Positions 45,201 to 53,718 of a DNA stretch of 64,000 bases are shown in pieces. The position numbers were made by a program, and so were the translations under genes. Under the pieces are notes generated by a model. It saw only the letters and a program-made list of their open reading frames with translations, was not told the origin of the DNA and did no database searches. Positions within the stretch are counted from its first letter, which is position 1; every line of letters begins with the position of its first letter. This stretch comes from Algoriphagus sp. TR-M9 (GTDB lineage Bacteria > Bacteroidota > Bacteroidia > Cytophagales > Cyclobacteriaceae): assembly GCF_027594545.1 (NCBI RefSeq), contig NZ_CP115160.1, forward strand, positions 939,001 through 1,003,000, read 5' to 3'.

Positions 45201-45502
45201 TGATAGAATCAAGATTCAAGTATGAAGAACCAAGAACGGGAAAAGCCCAAAATTGATTCAGTCTGCAAAATAGGGGATTCGGGTCGGGAAATGAAGAATT
45301 AAGTGAATTTGGATAGGTTCTTACCAAATTAGTAAAATCTTAGTCTATATCACTTTGGTGTTTTTTTTCGGAGAAAGAAAAAAGACCCTCCGAATTAAAC
45401 TTCAGAAGGTCTTGAGACCCATCCTTACAAGTCTAGGAAACTCTAAGGATTTAATAGGAAAGAAAAACCTTCGGGCTTCGTAAAACCCCAAAGGATCACT
45501 AG
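45201..45502. other. Gap between purH and cysS
   Basis: 302 bases. Contains the purH terminator at 45378-45413. The rest, including the region just upstream of cysS, shows no coding character. A candidate cysS promoter could not be picked with confidence. Confidence 0.5.
45378..45413 (-). terminator. purH terminator hairpin
   Basis: Arms AAGACCCTCCGAA (45382-45394) and TTCAGAAGGTCTT (45401-45413), 11 of 13 pairs, loop TTAAAC. On the reverse strand the stem runs straight into a six-T run (45378-45383), the classic rho-independent form, about 90 bases past the purH stop. Confidence 0.75.
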
Positions 45503-47029
45503 TTAATGTTTAAAGTGTCTCACTCCCGTCATGACCATTGCCATGCCGTTTTCGTCACAGTAATCTATGCTCAGCTGATCTTTGATCGAGCCACCTGGCT
45601 GGACTACAGCTGTGATTCCGGCTTTGCCAGCGATCTCCACACAATCAGGGAATGGGAAGAATGCATCTGAAGCCATCACTGCTCCATTTAGATCAAAGCC
45701 AAAGGACTTGGCTTTTTCTATGGCCTGCTGCAAGGCGTCCACACGGGAAGTCTGGCCTACGCCGGATGAAAACATCTGGTTGTCATTGGATAGGATGATG
45801 GTATTGGACTTGGTGTGCTTGCAGATTTTCGCTGCGAAAACCAAGGCATCTTTTTCAGCTTCTGTGGGAGATTTTTTAGTAGCTACTGTGAAGTCCGCTT
45901 TGGTCTCAGTAGCCAGATCTTTGTCCTGCTCAATCACTCCGTTGAGCAGCGTTTTCATCATTTTGGTGCCAGGAAGCTCCATTTTTTGTTTCAGCAAGAT
46001 TCTATTTTTCTTGGCAGTCAAAACTTCCAAAGCTTCCGGTGTGAAATCCGGAGCGATCAACACTTCGAAAAACAAAGAGTGCATCTCCTCAGCGGCCTTC
46101 TGGTCTACGGTTTGGTTGGTGACCAAAACTCCCCCAAAAGCGGAGGTGGTATCTGCTGCGAAAGCTTTCTGATAGGCTTCTTTCACGGTAGGTGCCAAAG
46201 CTACTCCACAGGCGTTGGTGTGCTTCAAGATCGCAAAGGCAGTTTCTCCTTTGAATTCAGCGATCAGGTTGACAGCTGCGTCCACATCCACCAGGTTGTT
46301 ATAAGAAAGCTCTTTACCGTTCAACTGATCAAATAGCGCTTCCATATCCCCATAAAAATGAGCGGCCTGATGCGGATTTTCTCCGTAGCGAAGGGCTTTT
46401 GCTTTGGTTTCTGAAACTTTCAGAGCTGGGATATTTTCTTCCCTGTTGAAGTAATTGAAAATATGCGTATCGTAGTTAGAAGAAACCTGGAATGCCTGAG
46501 CTGCAAAATAGCGACGGTCTTCAAGGGTTGTAGCCCCGTCTTGATCGGCTAGTTTCTGCTCCAGTTCTTTGTACTGGTCTTTAGAAGCAATGATGATCAC
46601 ATCTTTGAAGTTCTTCGCTGCTGCTCTGATCAGGGAAATGCCTCCAATGTCTATTTTCTCAATAATATCTGCTTCAGATGCCCCTGAAGCCACAGTTTCT
46701 TCAAATGGATACAGATCCACGATCACCAAATCAATGGCCGGAATGTCAAATTCTGCTGCCTGCGAAAGGTCATTTTCATTCTCCCTTCTGTAAAGAATCC
46801 CTCCAAAAATCTTCGGGTGCAAGGTCTTTACCCTACCACCAAAAATCGATGGATAGCTGGTCAATTCCTCAACAGGAGTTACAGCCGCACCTTGTTCTTC
46901 TATAAATTTCTGTGTACCACCGGTAGAGTAGATGGTCACGCCGTGTTTTTTTAGTAGGGCGATGATAGGTTCGAGATTGTCTTTATAGAAGACAGAGACT
47001 AGGGCAGATTGAATTTTTTTTGTTGCCAT
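45503..47029 (-). CDS. purH: Bifunctional AICAR transformylase / IMP cyclohydrolase
   Basis: 508 residues. N-terminal MGS-like IMP cyclohydrolase domain (ALVSVFYKDNLEPIIALLKKHGVTIYSTGGTQKFIEEQG, SIFGGRVKTLHPKIFGGIL) and C-terminal transformylase domain (LRYGENPHQAAHFYGD, AFAILKHTNACGVA with the catalytic Lys-His, ASDAFFPFPDCVEIA, QPGGSIKDQ). It performs the last two steps of IMP synthesis. PurN is encoded 114 bases upstream on the same strand. Exact -7 box TACCTTTG at 47086-47093 and a terminator after the gene suggest a single-gene transcript. Confidence 0.98.
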   Translation of the reverse strand: MATKKIQSALVSVFYKDNLEPIIALLKKHGVTIYSTGGTQKFIEEQGAAVTPVEELTSYPSIFGGRVKTLHPKIFGGILYRRENENDLSQAAEFDIPAIDLVIVDLYPFEETVASGASEADIIEKIDIGGISLIRAAAKNFKDVIIIASKDQYKELEQKLADQDGATTLEDRRYFAAQAFQVSSNYDTHIFNYFNREENIPALKVSETKAKALRYGENPHQAAHFYGDMEALFDQLNGKELSYNNLVDVDAAVNLIAEFKGETAFAILKHTNACGVALAPTVKEAYQKAFAADTTSAFGGVLVTNQTVDQKAAEEMHSLFFEVLIAPDFTPEALEVLTAKKNRILLKQKMELPGTKMMKTLLNGVIEQDKDLATETKADFTVATKKSPTEAEKDALVFAAKICKHTKSNTIILSNDNQMFSSGVGQTSRVDALQQAIEKAKSFGFDLNGAVMASDAFFPFPDCVEIAGKAGITAVVQPGGSIKDQLSIDYCDENGMAMVMTGVRHFKH

Positions 47030-47085
47030 TTAAGAATGGATTTGTTTGATTTCTAAAGGATATAAATGTCCGCTTTAGCGAAATG

Positions 47086-47093
47086 CAAAGGTA
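47086..47093 (-). promoter_or_regulatory. Candidate -7 box (TACCTTTG) for purH
   Basis: Reverse strand TACCTTTGCAT, an exact TAnnTTTG match ending 56 bases before the purH ATG. The same 11 bases occur before the helicase gene. The -33 region lacks a clear TTTG. Confidence 0.4.
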
Positions 47094-47143
47094 GGAAAAA
47101 AGGTTAAAAGGAGGAGTGTGGAAAGAATGATTGAGAGCCTTTT

Positions 47144-47701
47144 CTAAACTAATCCCTCTATCACCTGAGGAAAATGCCGGTGCTCCAGCTCATGTACTTT
47201 GGCGGCTATGCTTTCTGGAGTGTCCTCCTCTGTGACTGGGGTGGAGGCCTGAAAGATTATTTTCCCTTCGTCGTAATGCTCGTTGACCAGGTGAATGGTG
47301 ATGCCGGTTTCTTTTTCGCCGGCCGCTTTTACGGCTTCATGTACATGTGTTCCATACATGCCTTTGCCTCCATATTTTGGCAATAAAGCCGGATGAATAT
47401 TGACCATACGGTCCGGGAAAGCACGGGTCAGTGCTACCGGGATTTTTAGTAAAAAACCAGCCAGAATCACCCAGTCTATCTTTTCCTCCCGTAATTTCTC
47501 CAAGAGCTGTCCGGCATCCATTTCCTTTCTGCTGAACGTAAAAGTGGGCACGTCGAATTTCTTCGCCCGCTCCAGGACAAAGGCATCGGGTTTATTGGAG
47601 GCTACGAGTGCGATTTCTGCTTTTGCAGAATGCTGAAAATGTGCCATGATTTTTTCGGCATTGGAGCCGCTTCCGGATGCTAAAATGGCTAAGCGTTTCA
47701 A
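47144..47701 (-). CDS. purN: Phosphoribosylglycinamide formyltransferase
   Basis: 185 residues, usual PurN length. LAILASGSGSNAEKIMAHF is the phosphate-binding N-terminus; VNIHPALLPKYGGKGMYG has the catalytic Asn-His, and VNEHYDEGKIIFQ the catalytic Asp. The start codon is TTG at 47699-47701: no in-frame ATG exists upstream before a stop, and starting later would remove the first strand. It adds the first formyl group in purine synthesis. It lies just before purH on the same strand. Confidence 0.95.
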   Translation of the reverse strand: MKRLAILASGSGSNAEKIMAHFQHSAKAEIALVASNKPDAFVLERAKKFDVPTFTFSRKEMDAGQLLEKLREEKIDWVILAGFLLKIPVALTRAFPDRMVNIHPALLPKYGGKGMYGTHVHEAVKAAGEKETGITIHLVNEHYDEGKIIFQASTPVTEEDTPESIAAKVHELEHRHFPQVIEGLV

Positions 47702-47817
47702 TGAGGTGCAGGTTTAGTATGACACCAGCGAAATTAAAGGAATTCTTCCGCAATGGCGTGATGGCGCTCTTTTTTTAAACTTGATTTTTTTAGCCTTTTG
47801 ATTTCAGCTTTCTCAGT

Positions 47818-49059
47818 TCATGTCCTCACTTGCCCATTGCCTCTCACCACCCACTTGTAGCTGCAAAGTTCCTTCAGGGCCATGGGACCGCGGGCATGAA
47901 GCTTTTGCGTACTGATGCCTATTTCTGCTCCCAAGCCAAACTGCGCCCCATCGGTAAAGGCTGTAGAGGCGTTTTCATACACCGCAGCAGCATCTACCTC
48001 CAGTAAAAATCGATGGATGTTCTTCTTACTTTCTGAAACGATCGCTTCGGAATGCTTGGAAGAATACGCCGCAATATGATCTAAGGCTTCATCCAGGGAA
48101 GACACTGTTTTGATGGACATTTTTAAGCTAAGAAACTCGGTGCCAAAATGGGTCTGATCGGCTTGGGAGATGTTATCATGCTGCTCCAAAGCTGCAAAAG
48201 CCTGCTCATCTGCAAAAATCTGAACCCCTCTCTCCAAAAGCGGAGCAAGCAAGGCGTTCAAATCCGAGAGTCTTGATTCATGGATGATCATGCAGTCCAG
48301 GGAATTGCAGACGCTCGGCCTGCGGGTTTTGGAATTGAGCACAATCTCTCGGGCTTTCTCCAGATCTGCGGTTTCATCCACATAGGTATGCACGATGCCA
48401 GCTCCGGTTTCGATCACCGGTACTTTGGCATTTTCCCTTACAAAATTGATCAGCCCTTGGGAACCTCGAGGGATAATGACATCCACAGCACCAACGGCCT
48501 CTAAAAGCGCTTGGGTAGCTGCTCTTTCTGCCGGCAAAAGCTGAAATGCCGAGGTGGGTAAGCTATGATTTTCCAATACCTGATGAATCAAAGTCATGAT
48601 CGCCCGGTTGGAGTGATCTGCATCTGATCCACCCTTGAGTACCAGGCCATTTCCTGATTTTAAAGCCAGTGAAAATACGTCAAAAGTCACATTGGGGCGG
48701 GCTTCGTAGATGATTCCTACCACTCCCAGCGGCACAGTGGTTTTCTCAATTTTCAGTCCATTTTCCAAAGTGTTGCTTTCCAGGATATGGTGTAACGGAC
48801 TGGGCAAGGCGCTGACCTGAATAATCTCCCCGGCGATAGTTTGAATGCGCTCCTCAGTCAGGAGCAGCCTATCGTACATGGGATTTTCGGAGTCCATCTG
48901 ATCCAGGTCTTTTTGGTTTTCGGCGAGTAGAAATGCTGTGTTTTCCACTGCCAGTGCGGCCAGATTGTGCAGCACAAAGTTCACCTGATCATTGGCAAGT
49001 CCGGTAAGTTTTCTGGAGGCTTTTTTTACTTCTTCAAATATATGCTGGTACTCAGTCAT
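47818..49059 (-). CDS. proA: Gamma-glutamyl phosphate reductase
   Basis: 413 residues, aldehyde-dehydrogenase-like. [26 protein letters not shown] is the NADPH-binding segment, [16 protein letters not shown] contains the catalytic Cys, and [26 protein letters not shown] is the conserved C-terminal motif. It reduces gamma-glutamyl phosphate to glutamate semialdehyde in proline synthesis. Its ATG overlaps the proB stop by 8 bases (ATGACTGA), so the two subunits of the substrate-channelling step are translationally coupled. Confidence 0.98.
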   Translation of the reverse strand: MTEYQHIFEEVKKASRKLTGLANDQVNFVLHNLAALAVENTAFLLAENQKDLDQMDSENPMYDRLLLTEERIQTIAGEIIQVSALPSPLHHILESNTLENGLKIEKTTVPLGVVGIIYEARPNVTFDVFSLALKSGNGLVLKGGSDADHSNRAIMTLIHQVLENHSLPTSAFQLLPAERAATQALLEAVGAVDVIIPRGSQGLINFVRENAKVPVIETGAGIVHTYVDETADLEKAREIVLNSKTRRPSVCNSLDCMIIHESRLSDLNALLAPLLERGVQIFADEQAFAALEQHDNISQADQTHFGTEFLSLKMSIKTVSSLDEALDHIAAYSSKHSEAIVSESKKNIHRFLLEVDAAAVYENASTAFTDGAQFGLGAEIGISTQKLHARGPMALKELCSYKWVVRGNGQVRT

Positions 49060-50134
49060 GGTCGAAAAGATAGAGGTAGTCGTAATGGATTAATGCTTTT
49101 TGTTTTTTTTGTCCCAGTCTTTCCTGGGCTAGTTTGGAAGAATACTCTGCTCTGCCCAAGCCGATTTTTTGGCCATTTTCATCGCGGATGAGGAGTATAT
49201 CTCCTTTAGAGAAATCACCGCTGAGTTGGGTGATGCCTACAGGTAATAAGCTGCGGATGACTTCAGCTGTCAGGGAGGCTTTAGCTCCTGCATTGATAGT
49301 AACTTCTCCTACGTAATAATGTTCTCCATGCGCCAGCCATTTCTTGGCTCCATGCTTGGCTTTCTTGGGTTCAAACCAGGTGCATCTCAAACTCTTGTTT
49401 GCAAATTCCGTCAGAACATCATCCCGTTTGCCATTGGCGATGATGACCTGGATTCCCAGGTCCGCAGATTTCCTGGCCATGGCGTACTTGGTGAGCATTC
49501 CCCCTCTGCCAAAGGAAGACTTGGAAGCCGAAATGTAGCTGGACACTTCCGGCATTTTGGCGGATACTTGCTCGATCAATTGGGAGGCAGGGTCAGACGG
49601 GTTTCCCGTGAAGATCCCATCCACATTGGTGAGGAGCAGTAGTGTGTCTGCATTGATCATCGCGGCGGTAAGACTAGCCAGTTCGTCATTATCTGTAAAC
49701 ATCAACTCGGTGATGGTCACGGTATCATTCTCATTGATGATGGGCAGGATTCCCTGTGAGAGCAATGCCTGGACGCAGTTTTTCATGTTCAGAAAATGCT
49801 TTCTATCCCTGAAGTCCTCTTTGGTTACCAAGATCTGTGCGACGGCTTGCTGATGTTTTTCAAAGAAATTCAAATACTGATTGATGATGCGGATCTGCCC
49901 GGTGGAGGACCAGATTTGCTTTTTGAAAACAGGGTTGAGATTTCCGGGTAGGGGAACAGACTTTCTGCCGAAAGCCACGGCACCAGAACTTACCAGGACT
50001 ACTTTGATTCCTTGGGAAATCAGAAATTGGATCTGAGCTACGAGTTTTTCCATGCGCAGCAGGTCAGGAAACCCATTTTCCTGGGTCAGCACATTGGAAC
50101 CTATTTTGATGACTACTAATTTGCTGTCCAGCAT
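49052..50134 (-). CDS. proB: Glutamate 5-kinase with PUA domain
   Basis: 360 residues. Amino acid kinase domain (about 1-255): [51 protein letters not shown] and [18 protein letters not shown]-terminal PUA domain (about 270-355; [40 protein letters not shown]), so this is the proline-inhibited long form. It phosphorylates glutamate for proline synthesis. First gene of the proBA pair. Upstream lies the AT-rich gap that leads to the divergent small peptide gene. Confidence 0.97.
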   Translation of the reverse strand: MLDSKLVVIKIGSNVLTQENGFPDLLRMEKLVAQIQFLISQGIKVVLVSSGAVAFGRKSVPLPGNLNPVFKKQIWSSTGQIRIINQYLNFFEKHQQAVAQILVTKEDFRDRKHFLNMKNCVQALLSQGILPIINENDTVTITELMFTDNDELASLTAAMINADTLLLLTNVDGIFTGNPSDPASQLIEQVSAKMPEVSSYISASKSSFGRGGMLTKYAMARKSADLGIQVIIANGKRDDVLTEFANKSLRCTWFEPKKAKHGAKKWLAHGEHYYVGEVTINAGAKASLTAEVIRSLLPVGITQLSGDFSKGDILLIRDENGQKIGLGRAEYSSKLAQERLGQKKQKALIHYDYLYLFDHD

Positions 50135-50431
50135 TTTTTGAAAAATTTGGGTGAAAATAGGGAAGAAGGGCTGGAATAGCTAAAAGTTGTAGGTGGAAAA
50201 CACCTTTTTTTAAATAGCAAGTTTTCAATTTTCATTGAAAATTAAGGTGGCGTTATGTTTTAATCTATAGCTATGTCATTGTGAGAATAGATTTTTTATC
50301 ATATTGATATTAAATTTCAAATTAGTATAGCTACGCCTTGGCTCTCTCTCTCTCTCTTTTTATTGCAATTCTAGTATCTGATATGACTCAGGTATTATTT
50401 TCTTATTTTAAAACTTTAATTGTTACAGATT
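50135..50431. other. AT-rich divergent region with hairpins and a (CT)8 tract
   Basis: 297 bases between proB and the small peptide gene, clearly richer in A+T than the neighbouring housekeeping genes. It holds a hairpin AGGTG/CACCT followed by seven T near 50188-50206, a 7-bp stem AATTTTC (50227-50233) / GAAAATT (50237-50243), and the (CT)8 tract at 50342-50357. Neither divergent promoter could be placed with confidence. Confidence 0.5.
50342..50357. repeat. (CT)8 dinucleotide microsatellite
   Basis: Eight perfect CT units followed by TTTT, 74 bases before the ATG of the small peptide gene. Tracts of this kind can change length by slipped-strand mispairing. It lies outside coding sequence, so any effect would be on promoter spacing or on the mRNA leader. 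Confidence 0.9.
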
Positions 50432-50620
50432 ATGAAAAAATACAGAAAGTTAATTTTCGGATTGTTGTTCTTTTTTGGGACGTTTGCATTGTCTAATTTG
50501 GGTTGGGCAAATAAGGATTTTCCTCTTCATTATTACCAAGAAATAGTTGATGATGATGGGAATATTATTTGGGATGATTGCTATCCTGTAACGGGAGACT
50601 GTGTAGTAATAACTCCATAA
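50432..50620 (+). CDS. Small secreted peptide with a CX6C tail
   Basis: 62 residues from the ATG at 50432; a TTG four codons upstream is less likely. A strong signal peptide (LIFGLLFFFGTFALSNLGWA) would release a mature peptide of about 36 residues, acidic in its middle (EIVDDDGNIIWDD), ending C-YPVTGD-C-VVITP, with two Cys separated by six residues that could form one disulfide. I do not recognise a named family with certainty; it resembles in layout the NVEALA-type short peptides encoded beside propeller lipoproteins in Bacteroidota. The DUF4221 gene starts 61 bases downstream on the same strand. Low GC and codon use differ from the flanking housekeeping genes. Confidence 0.75.
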   Translation: MKKYRKLIFGLLFFFGTFALSNLGWANKDFPLHYYQEIVDDDGNIIWDDCYPVTGDCVVITP

Positions 50621-50681
50621 TTACTTTAGCATAAAAGTCGCCTACCTTGGGTTAAGGTAGACGATTATTGAAATTAATCAA

Positions 50682-51752
50682 ATGAGATTTTATATTTTAG
50701 GCTTTTGGGTTATCCTCAACATAACTTTTACCTCATGCACAAACAAGAAGGATAAGGAGCTCCAAGAACTTCATGCAGAAACTGATTCAATAATTTTTCA
50801 ATTGGATAAGAGTAGCTCCAACAGTCCTGGAATTTATTTCCGATCCTATAAAAATTCGTTAGTGCTATACAATAGGAATACCAATTCTTTGGATTTTTAT
50901 TCTCGTTCAAAAGGGCTTGAGATGAGGGTAAATCTACCCAGTGATGGGTCGTATAGAATTCAAAGGTTTACGGGTTTTGATATTCTGAAAGAAAGAATCT
51001 TTGTAGCTGACCAGATGAGTCTATTAGAAATGGATTTCAATGGTAATGTGGTCAATAAATATAGTAAACTGCAAGATTCTGAGGGGTTAGCTGTCACTCC
51101 CAATTTTGCTGGAGTTAATAAGTCAATTTTGATTGATGGGAAACTTATTTTCACCGGTTTTAATTTTTTGGATTTAGGAAGAGGAAGTTTTGATGAAGTA
51201 CCGCTGTTATATTCATTAGACCTTGCTTCAGGTGAGCTGACCAGATATTTGAATTATCCGGATGATTTACCTATCGTTTCCAGTGATTATTATTTCAGCC
51301 AGAATACAATTGTTCAAAATGATAGGGTATTGCTGAATTATGCTCCCAATCAAGTTTACGGCTATAAAGAAGAATGGCAAGAATTTGAAGCCAGATCTTT
51401 GAGTTATACTCCTGTTTCTGAATTTAGAGGTGATATAAAACTAAATGCAGACTCTAAAGAACATCTTAAAACAAATTCAATCTACCGGGCTTTAATAAGT
51501 GATCCATACCGAAATTGTTACTATAGGATTTATTCGACTCCTTTTGATCCTAACGGGATAAACAATAGAAAAATCACCCACCTATTGGTTTTAAATTCCA
51601 ATTTAGAATTGGAGAAGGAATTTATCTTGCCAAAAGGATTAAGCCATTTTGGTTATTTTTTAAATGAAGTAGGCCTTTATTTTGTGAATAGTAATTACAA
51701 TGAGCTTCATGAAGATGAGATGAAGTATACCAAAGTCTATCCTTTAGATTGA
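50682..51752 (+). CDS. DUF4221-like 6-bladed propeller lipoprotein
   Basis: 356 residues. Lipoprotein signal ITFTSC (Cys near 19) followed by a lysine-rich linker. The rest reads as a beta-propeller of the DUF4221 type: SLDFYSRSKGLEMRVNLPSDG, GFDILKERIFVADQ, LLYSLDLASGELTRYLNYPDDLP, SDPYRNCYYRIYSTPFDP, THLLVLNSNLELEKEFILP and VGLYFVNSNYNE. Proteins of this kind are surface or periplasmic lipoproteins of unknown role and are often encoded behind short secreted peptides, as here. It is convergent with the UbiA gene, 3 bases apart. Low GC like the peptide gene, which suggests that the two travelled together. Confidence 0.82.
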   Translation: MRFYILGFWVILNITFTSCTNKKDKELQELHAETDSIIFQLDKSSSNSPGIYFRSYKNSLVLYNRNTNSLDFYSRSKGLEMRVNLPSDGSYRIQRFTGFDILKERIFVADQMSLLEMDFNGNVVNKYSKLQDSEGLAVTPNFAGVNKSILIDGKLIFTGFNFLDLGRGSFDEVPLLYSLDLASGELTRYLNYPDDLPIVSSDYYFSQNTIVQNDRVLLNYAPNQVYGYKEEWQEFEARSLSYTPVSEFRGDIKLNADSKEHLKTNSIYRALISDPYRNCYYRIYSTPFDPNGINNRKITHLLVLNSNLELEKEFILPKGLSHFGYFLNEVGLYFVNSNYNELHEDEMKYTKVYPLD

Positions 51753-51755
51753 TCT

Positions 51756-52628
51756 TCAAAGAAAACCCATACTAATAGTCCCAACCAGCATCAAAATCTT
51801 GGCTAAAGCACTGAGTTGGGTAAAGTGATCTTTGCGATCTGCTTGGTAAATCAGGTACATGAAATAAGTGAAAAACAAGCCCAAGCCGCTAAAATAATAG
51901 AAAATCAAGGGACGGTTCAGTTTGAAAGTGACGATAAGAATGGCGCAAACAAACACCGCTGCGATCAGGAAAATCACGGCTTTGGTTTTGCGGAAGCCTA
52001 TGACGATGGGGAGTGTGCGGCACCCGTGTTTGCGGTCTCCGGGACGGTCTTCTATGTCCTTGATTATTTCCCGGATCAGATTTAGGAAAAAGGCAAAAAT
52101 AGCATAAGTTAAGACCAGTAATTCGGATTTTTGGTAGTGAAAACCAATCAGGAAAATAGCCAGGCCTGTGAGGAATGCAACCGTCAAATTTCCGATAAAA
52201 GGCTCTCTTTTGAGTTTATTGCTGTACAGCCATAGTAAAAAAGCTGCTCCGAAATTGATCATAGCCACTTTGGGACTGACCATTAAGCCTATTGCAATGG
52301 CAGAGATATTCAGGATAGTATGCAGCAGTATGACTACTCTGCGCTTGATGCCTTTACCTACGACTACCTCCCCGGGACGGTTTACATAGTCGATTTTCAC
52401 ATCGTAATAGTCGTTGATCATATAGCCGGCAGCAGTGATCAGGCTGGTGGAAAAGACCATGAGATACAGCTTGTAATCCTGCAGTACCGGCAGTCCGCTG
52501 TTGGTGGATTCCACCAGGAAAAATGCAGTCATCAGCTGAGAAAACGCCACCATCAAAAGGTTGATGGGTCTGCTGATCTGAAAAAGACCCCGGATCGAAA
52601 TGGTACGGCTCACATTGATTGCATTCAT
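51756..52628 (-). CDS. UbiA-family prenyltransferase, geranylgeranylglycerol-phosphate type
   Basis: 290 residues, about eight or nine membrane helices. First Asp-rich motif N72-DYYDVKI-D80, second IKDIEDRPGD at 189-198, both with the spacing of UbiA prenyltransferases that use Mg-prenyl diphosphate. The short length and GYMINDYYDVKIDYVNRP resemble the geranylgeranylglycerol-phosphate geranylgeranyltransferase group found in archaea and in Bacteroidota. Quinone prenyltransferases (MenA, UbiA) are the main alternative. A -7-like TAATTTTG (52633-52640, reverse) lies only 4 bases before the ATG. No lipid or quinone genes are adjacent. Confidence 0.85.
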   Translation of the reverse strand: MNAINVSRTISIRGLFQISRPINLLMVAFSQLMTAFFLVESTNSGLPVLQDYKLYLMVFSTSLITAAGYMINDYYDVKIDYVNRPGEVVVGKGIKRRVVILLHTILNISAIAIGLMVSPKVAMINFGAAFLLWLYSNKLKREPFIGNLTVAFLTGLAIFLIGFHYQKSELLVLTYAIFAFFLNLIREIIKDIEDRPGDRKHGCRTLPIVIGFRKTKAVIFLIAAVFVCAILIVTFKLNRPLIFYYFSGLGLFFTYFMYLIYQADRKDHFTQLSALAKILMLVGTISMGFL

Positions 52629-52716
52629 GATCCAAAATTAACCCAAAACTCTTCACTTCTAAGGTATTCCGGGAGTAATTAGTTTCTCAGAAAGCATTGA
52701 TTATAGAGTGGATAAA

Positions 52717-52748
52717 AGAAAAGCGACCTCAAATGAAGTCGCTTTTCT
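52717..52748. terminator. Terminator after the NagB-ROK operon
   Basis: Arms AGAAAAGCGAC (52717-52727) and GTCGCTTTTCT (52738-52748) pair fully, with a 10-base loop that can partly pair. The reverse strand continues as TTTTCTTTTA, an adequate U-run, 32 bases past the ROK gene stop. Confidence 0.8.
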
Positions 52749-52779
52749 AAACCTACAAAACCAATTTATTAATCAAACT

Positions 52780-53640
52780 CTAATTGTTTACTATTTCTGT
52801 TTCTAATTCTACCAGTGCCACGGCACCATGAATTCCTGTTTCATCCATTTCCGAAAGCAGGATTTGGAGGTTTTCTATGACAGTGGGGTAGTTAAATCCT
52901 TCCAGACTCTTCATCATGGACTTTTTGAAGAGTGGGTAGGTCTTACGGATAGAACCTCCTAGGATAATGGCTTCGGGAGCCAATCCATATAAAATATGCT
53001 TGATTAGTTCTCCCAGATGATGCCCAAATTCCTCAAATGCCTGTATGGCTATCGGATCTCCTGCCAGGGCTTTTTTAGCTAGACTTTTGGGCTTGCTGTG
53101 GTAGTATTTTTCGAAGAACTTGCCACTGCAGTAATGCTCGTAGTCGTGATCCAGATAGGATGCACTGCACCACTCTCCGGCTGCTGAATTGACCCCGCTG
53201 TATAAATGTCCGTTGATGACGATTCCCCCTCCTATGCCGGTGCCCAGGGTGAGCCCTACGAGATGGTTGAACTTTCTTCCCACACCAAATTTATGCACGC
53301 CAGAGGCAAAGCAATTGGCGTCATTATTAATGAATACCGGCTTGCCAAATCTCTGTACCAGGAACTTTTTAAGCTCTACATGCTGAAAGGCAGGGATATT
53401 CGAAAGCCCCAGTACTATGCCTTCTCGTACATTCACTAAGCCCGGGATCCCTATGCCTATACCGGCTAGGTCATAATGAAGGTAGGACTCGATAAAAGCC
53501 GCTATCGTCTCAAGGATGTGCTCTTTAGTTTCTTTGGCAGGTGTGGATATTGAGCGAATATCTTCCAACTCACCATTGATCAATATTCCACCCTTAATTC
53601 CGGTGCCTCCGATGTCTAATCCCAAAATGGCTTTTTCCAT
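52780..53640 (-). CDS. ROK-family sugar kinase lacking the usual zinc motif
   Basis: 286 residues. ILGLDIGGTGIKGGILING is the phosphate loop, GIGIGIPGLVNVREGIV and FINNDANCFASGVHKFGVG the sugar-site region with its catalytic-type Asp, and LTLGTGIGGGIVINGHLYSG the second nucleotide loop. Typical ROK proteins next have GEIGH and a CxCGxxGCxE zinc motif; here the segment reads AGEWCSASYLDHDYEHYCSG, without that pattern. It lies 78 bases after the NagB-like gene in one operon, so glucosamine, GlcNAc or glucose is a reasonable substrate. Cytoplasmic. Whether zinc is bound in some other way is unknown. Confidence 0.88.
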   Translation of the reverse strand: MEKAILGLDIGGTGIKGGILINGELEDIRSISTPAKETKEHILETIAAFIESYLHYDLAGIGIGIPGLVNVREGIVLGLSNIPAFQHVELKKFLVQRFGKPVFINNDANCFASGVHKFGVGRKFNHLVGLTLGTGIGGGIVINGHLYSGVNSAAGEWCSASYLDHDYEHYCSGKFFEKYYHSKPKSLAKKALAGDPIAIQAFEEFGHHLGELIKHILYGLAPEAIILGGSIRKTYPLFKKSMMKSLEGFNYPTVIENLQILLSEMDETGIHGAVALVELETEIVNN

Positions 53641-53676
53641 TCGCTACTCTAATATAGGTTTAGGTTTGAGAAATTC

Positions 53677-53702
53677 ACCGCCGAGCCTATAGCCCCGGCG
53701 GT
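53677..53702 (-). other. Intercistronic hairpin between NagB-like and ROK genes
   Basis: ACCGCCG (53677-53683) and CGGCGGT (53696-53702) form a GC-rich 7-bp stem with a 12-base loop in the gap between the two genes. No U-run follows on the reverse strand, so it is more likely to affect mRNA stability or relative expression than to end transcription. Confidence 0.5.
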
Positions 53703-53718
53703 AAACTTCCTGAAAGAA

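Noticed and set aside
45815..46336. 173-codon frame opposite purH
   Set aside because: purH is certain here, and the opposite frame has no domain or control signals.
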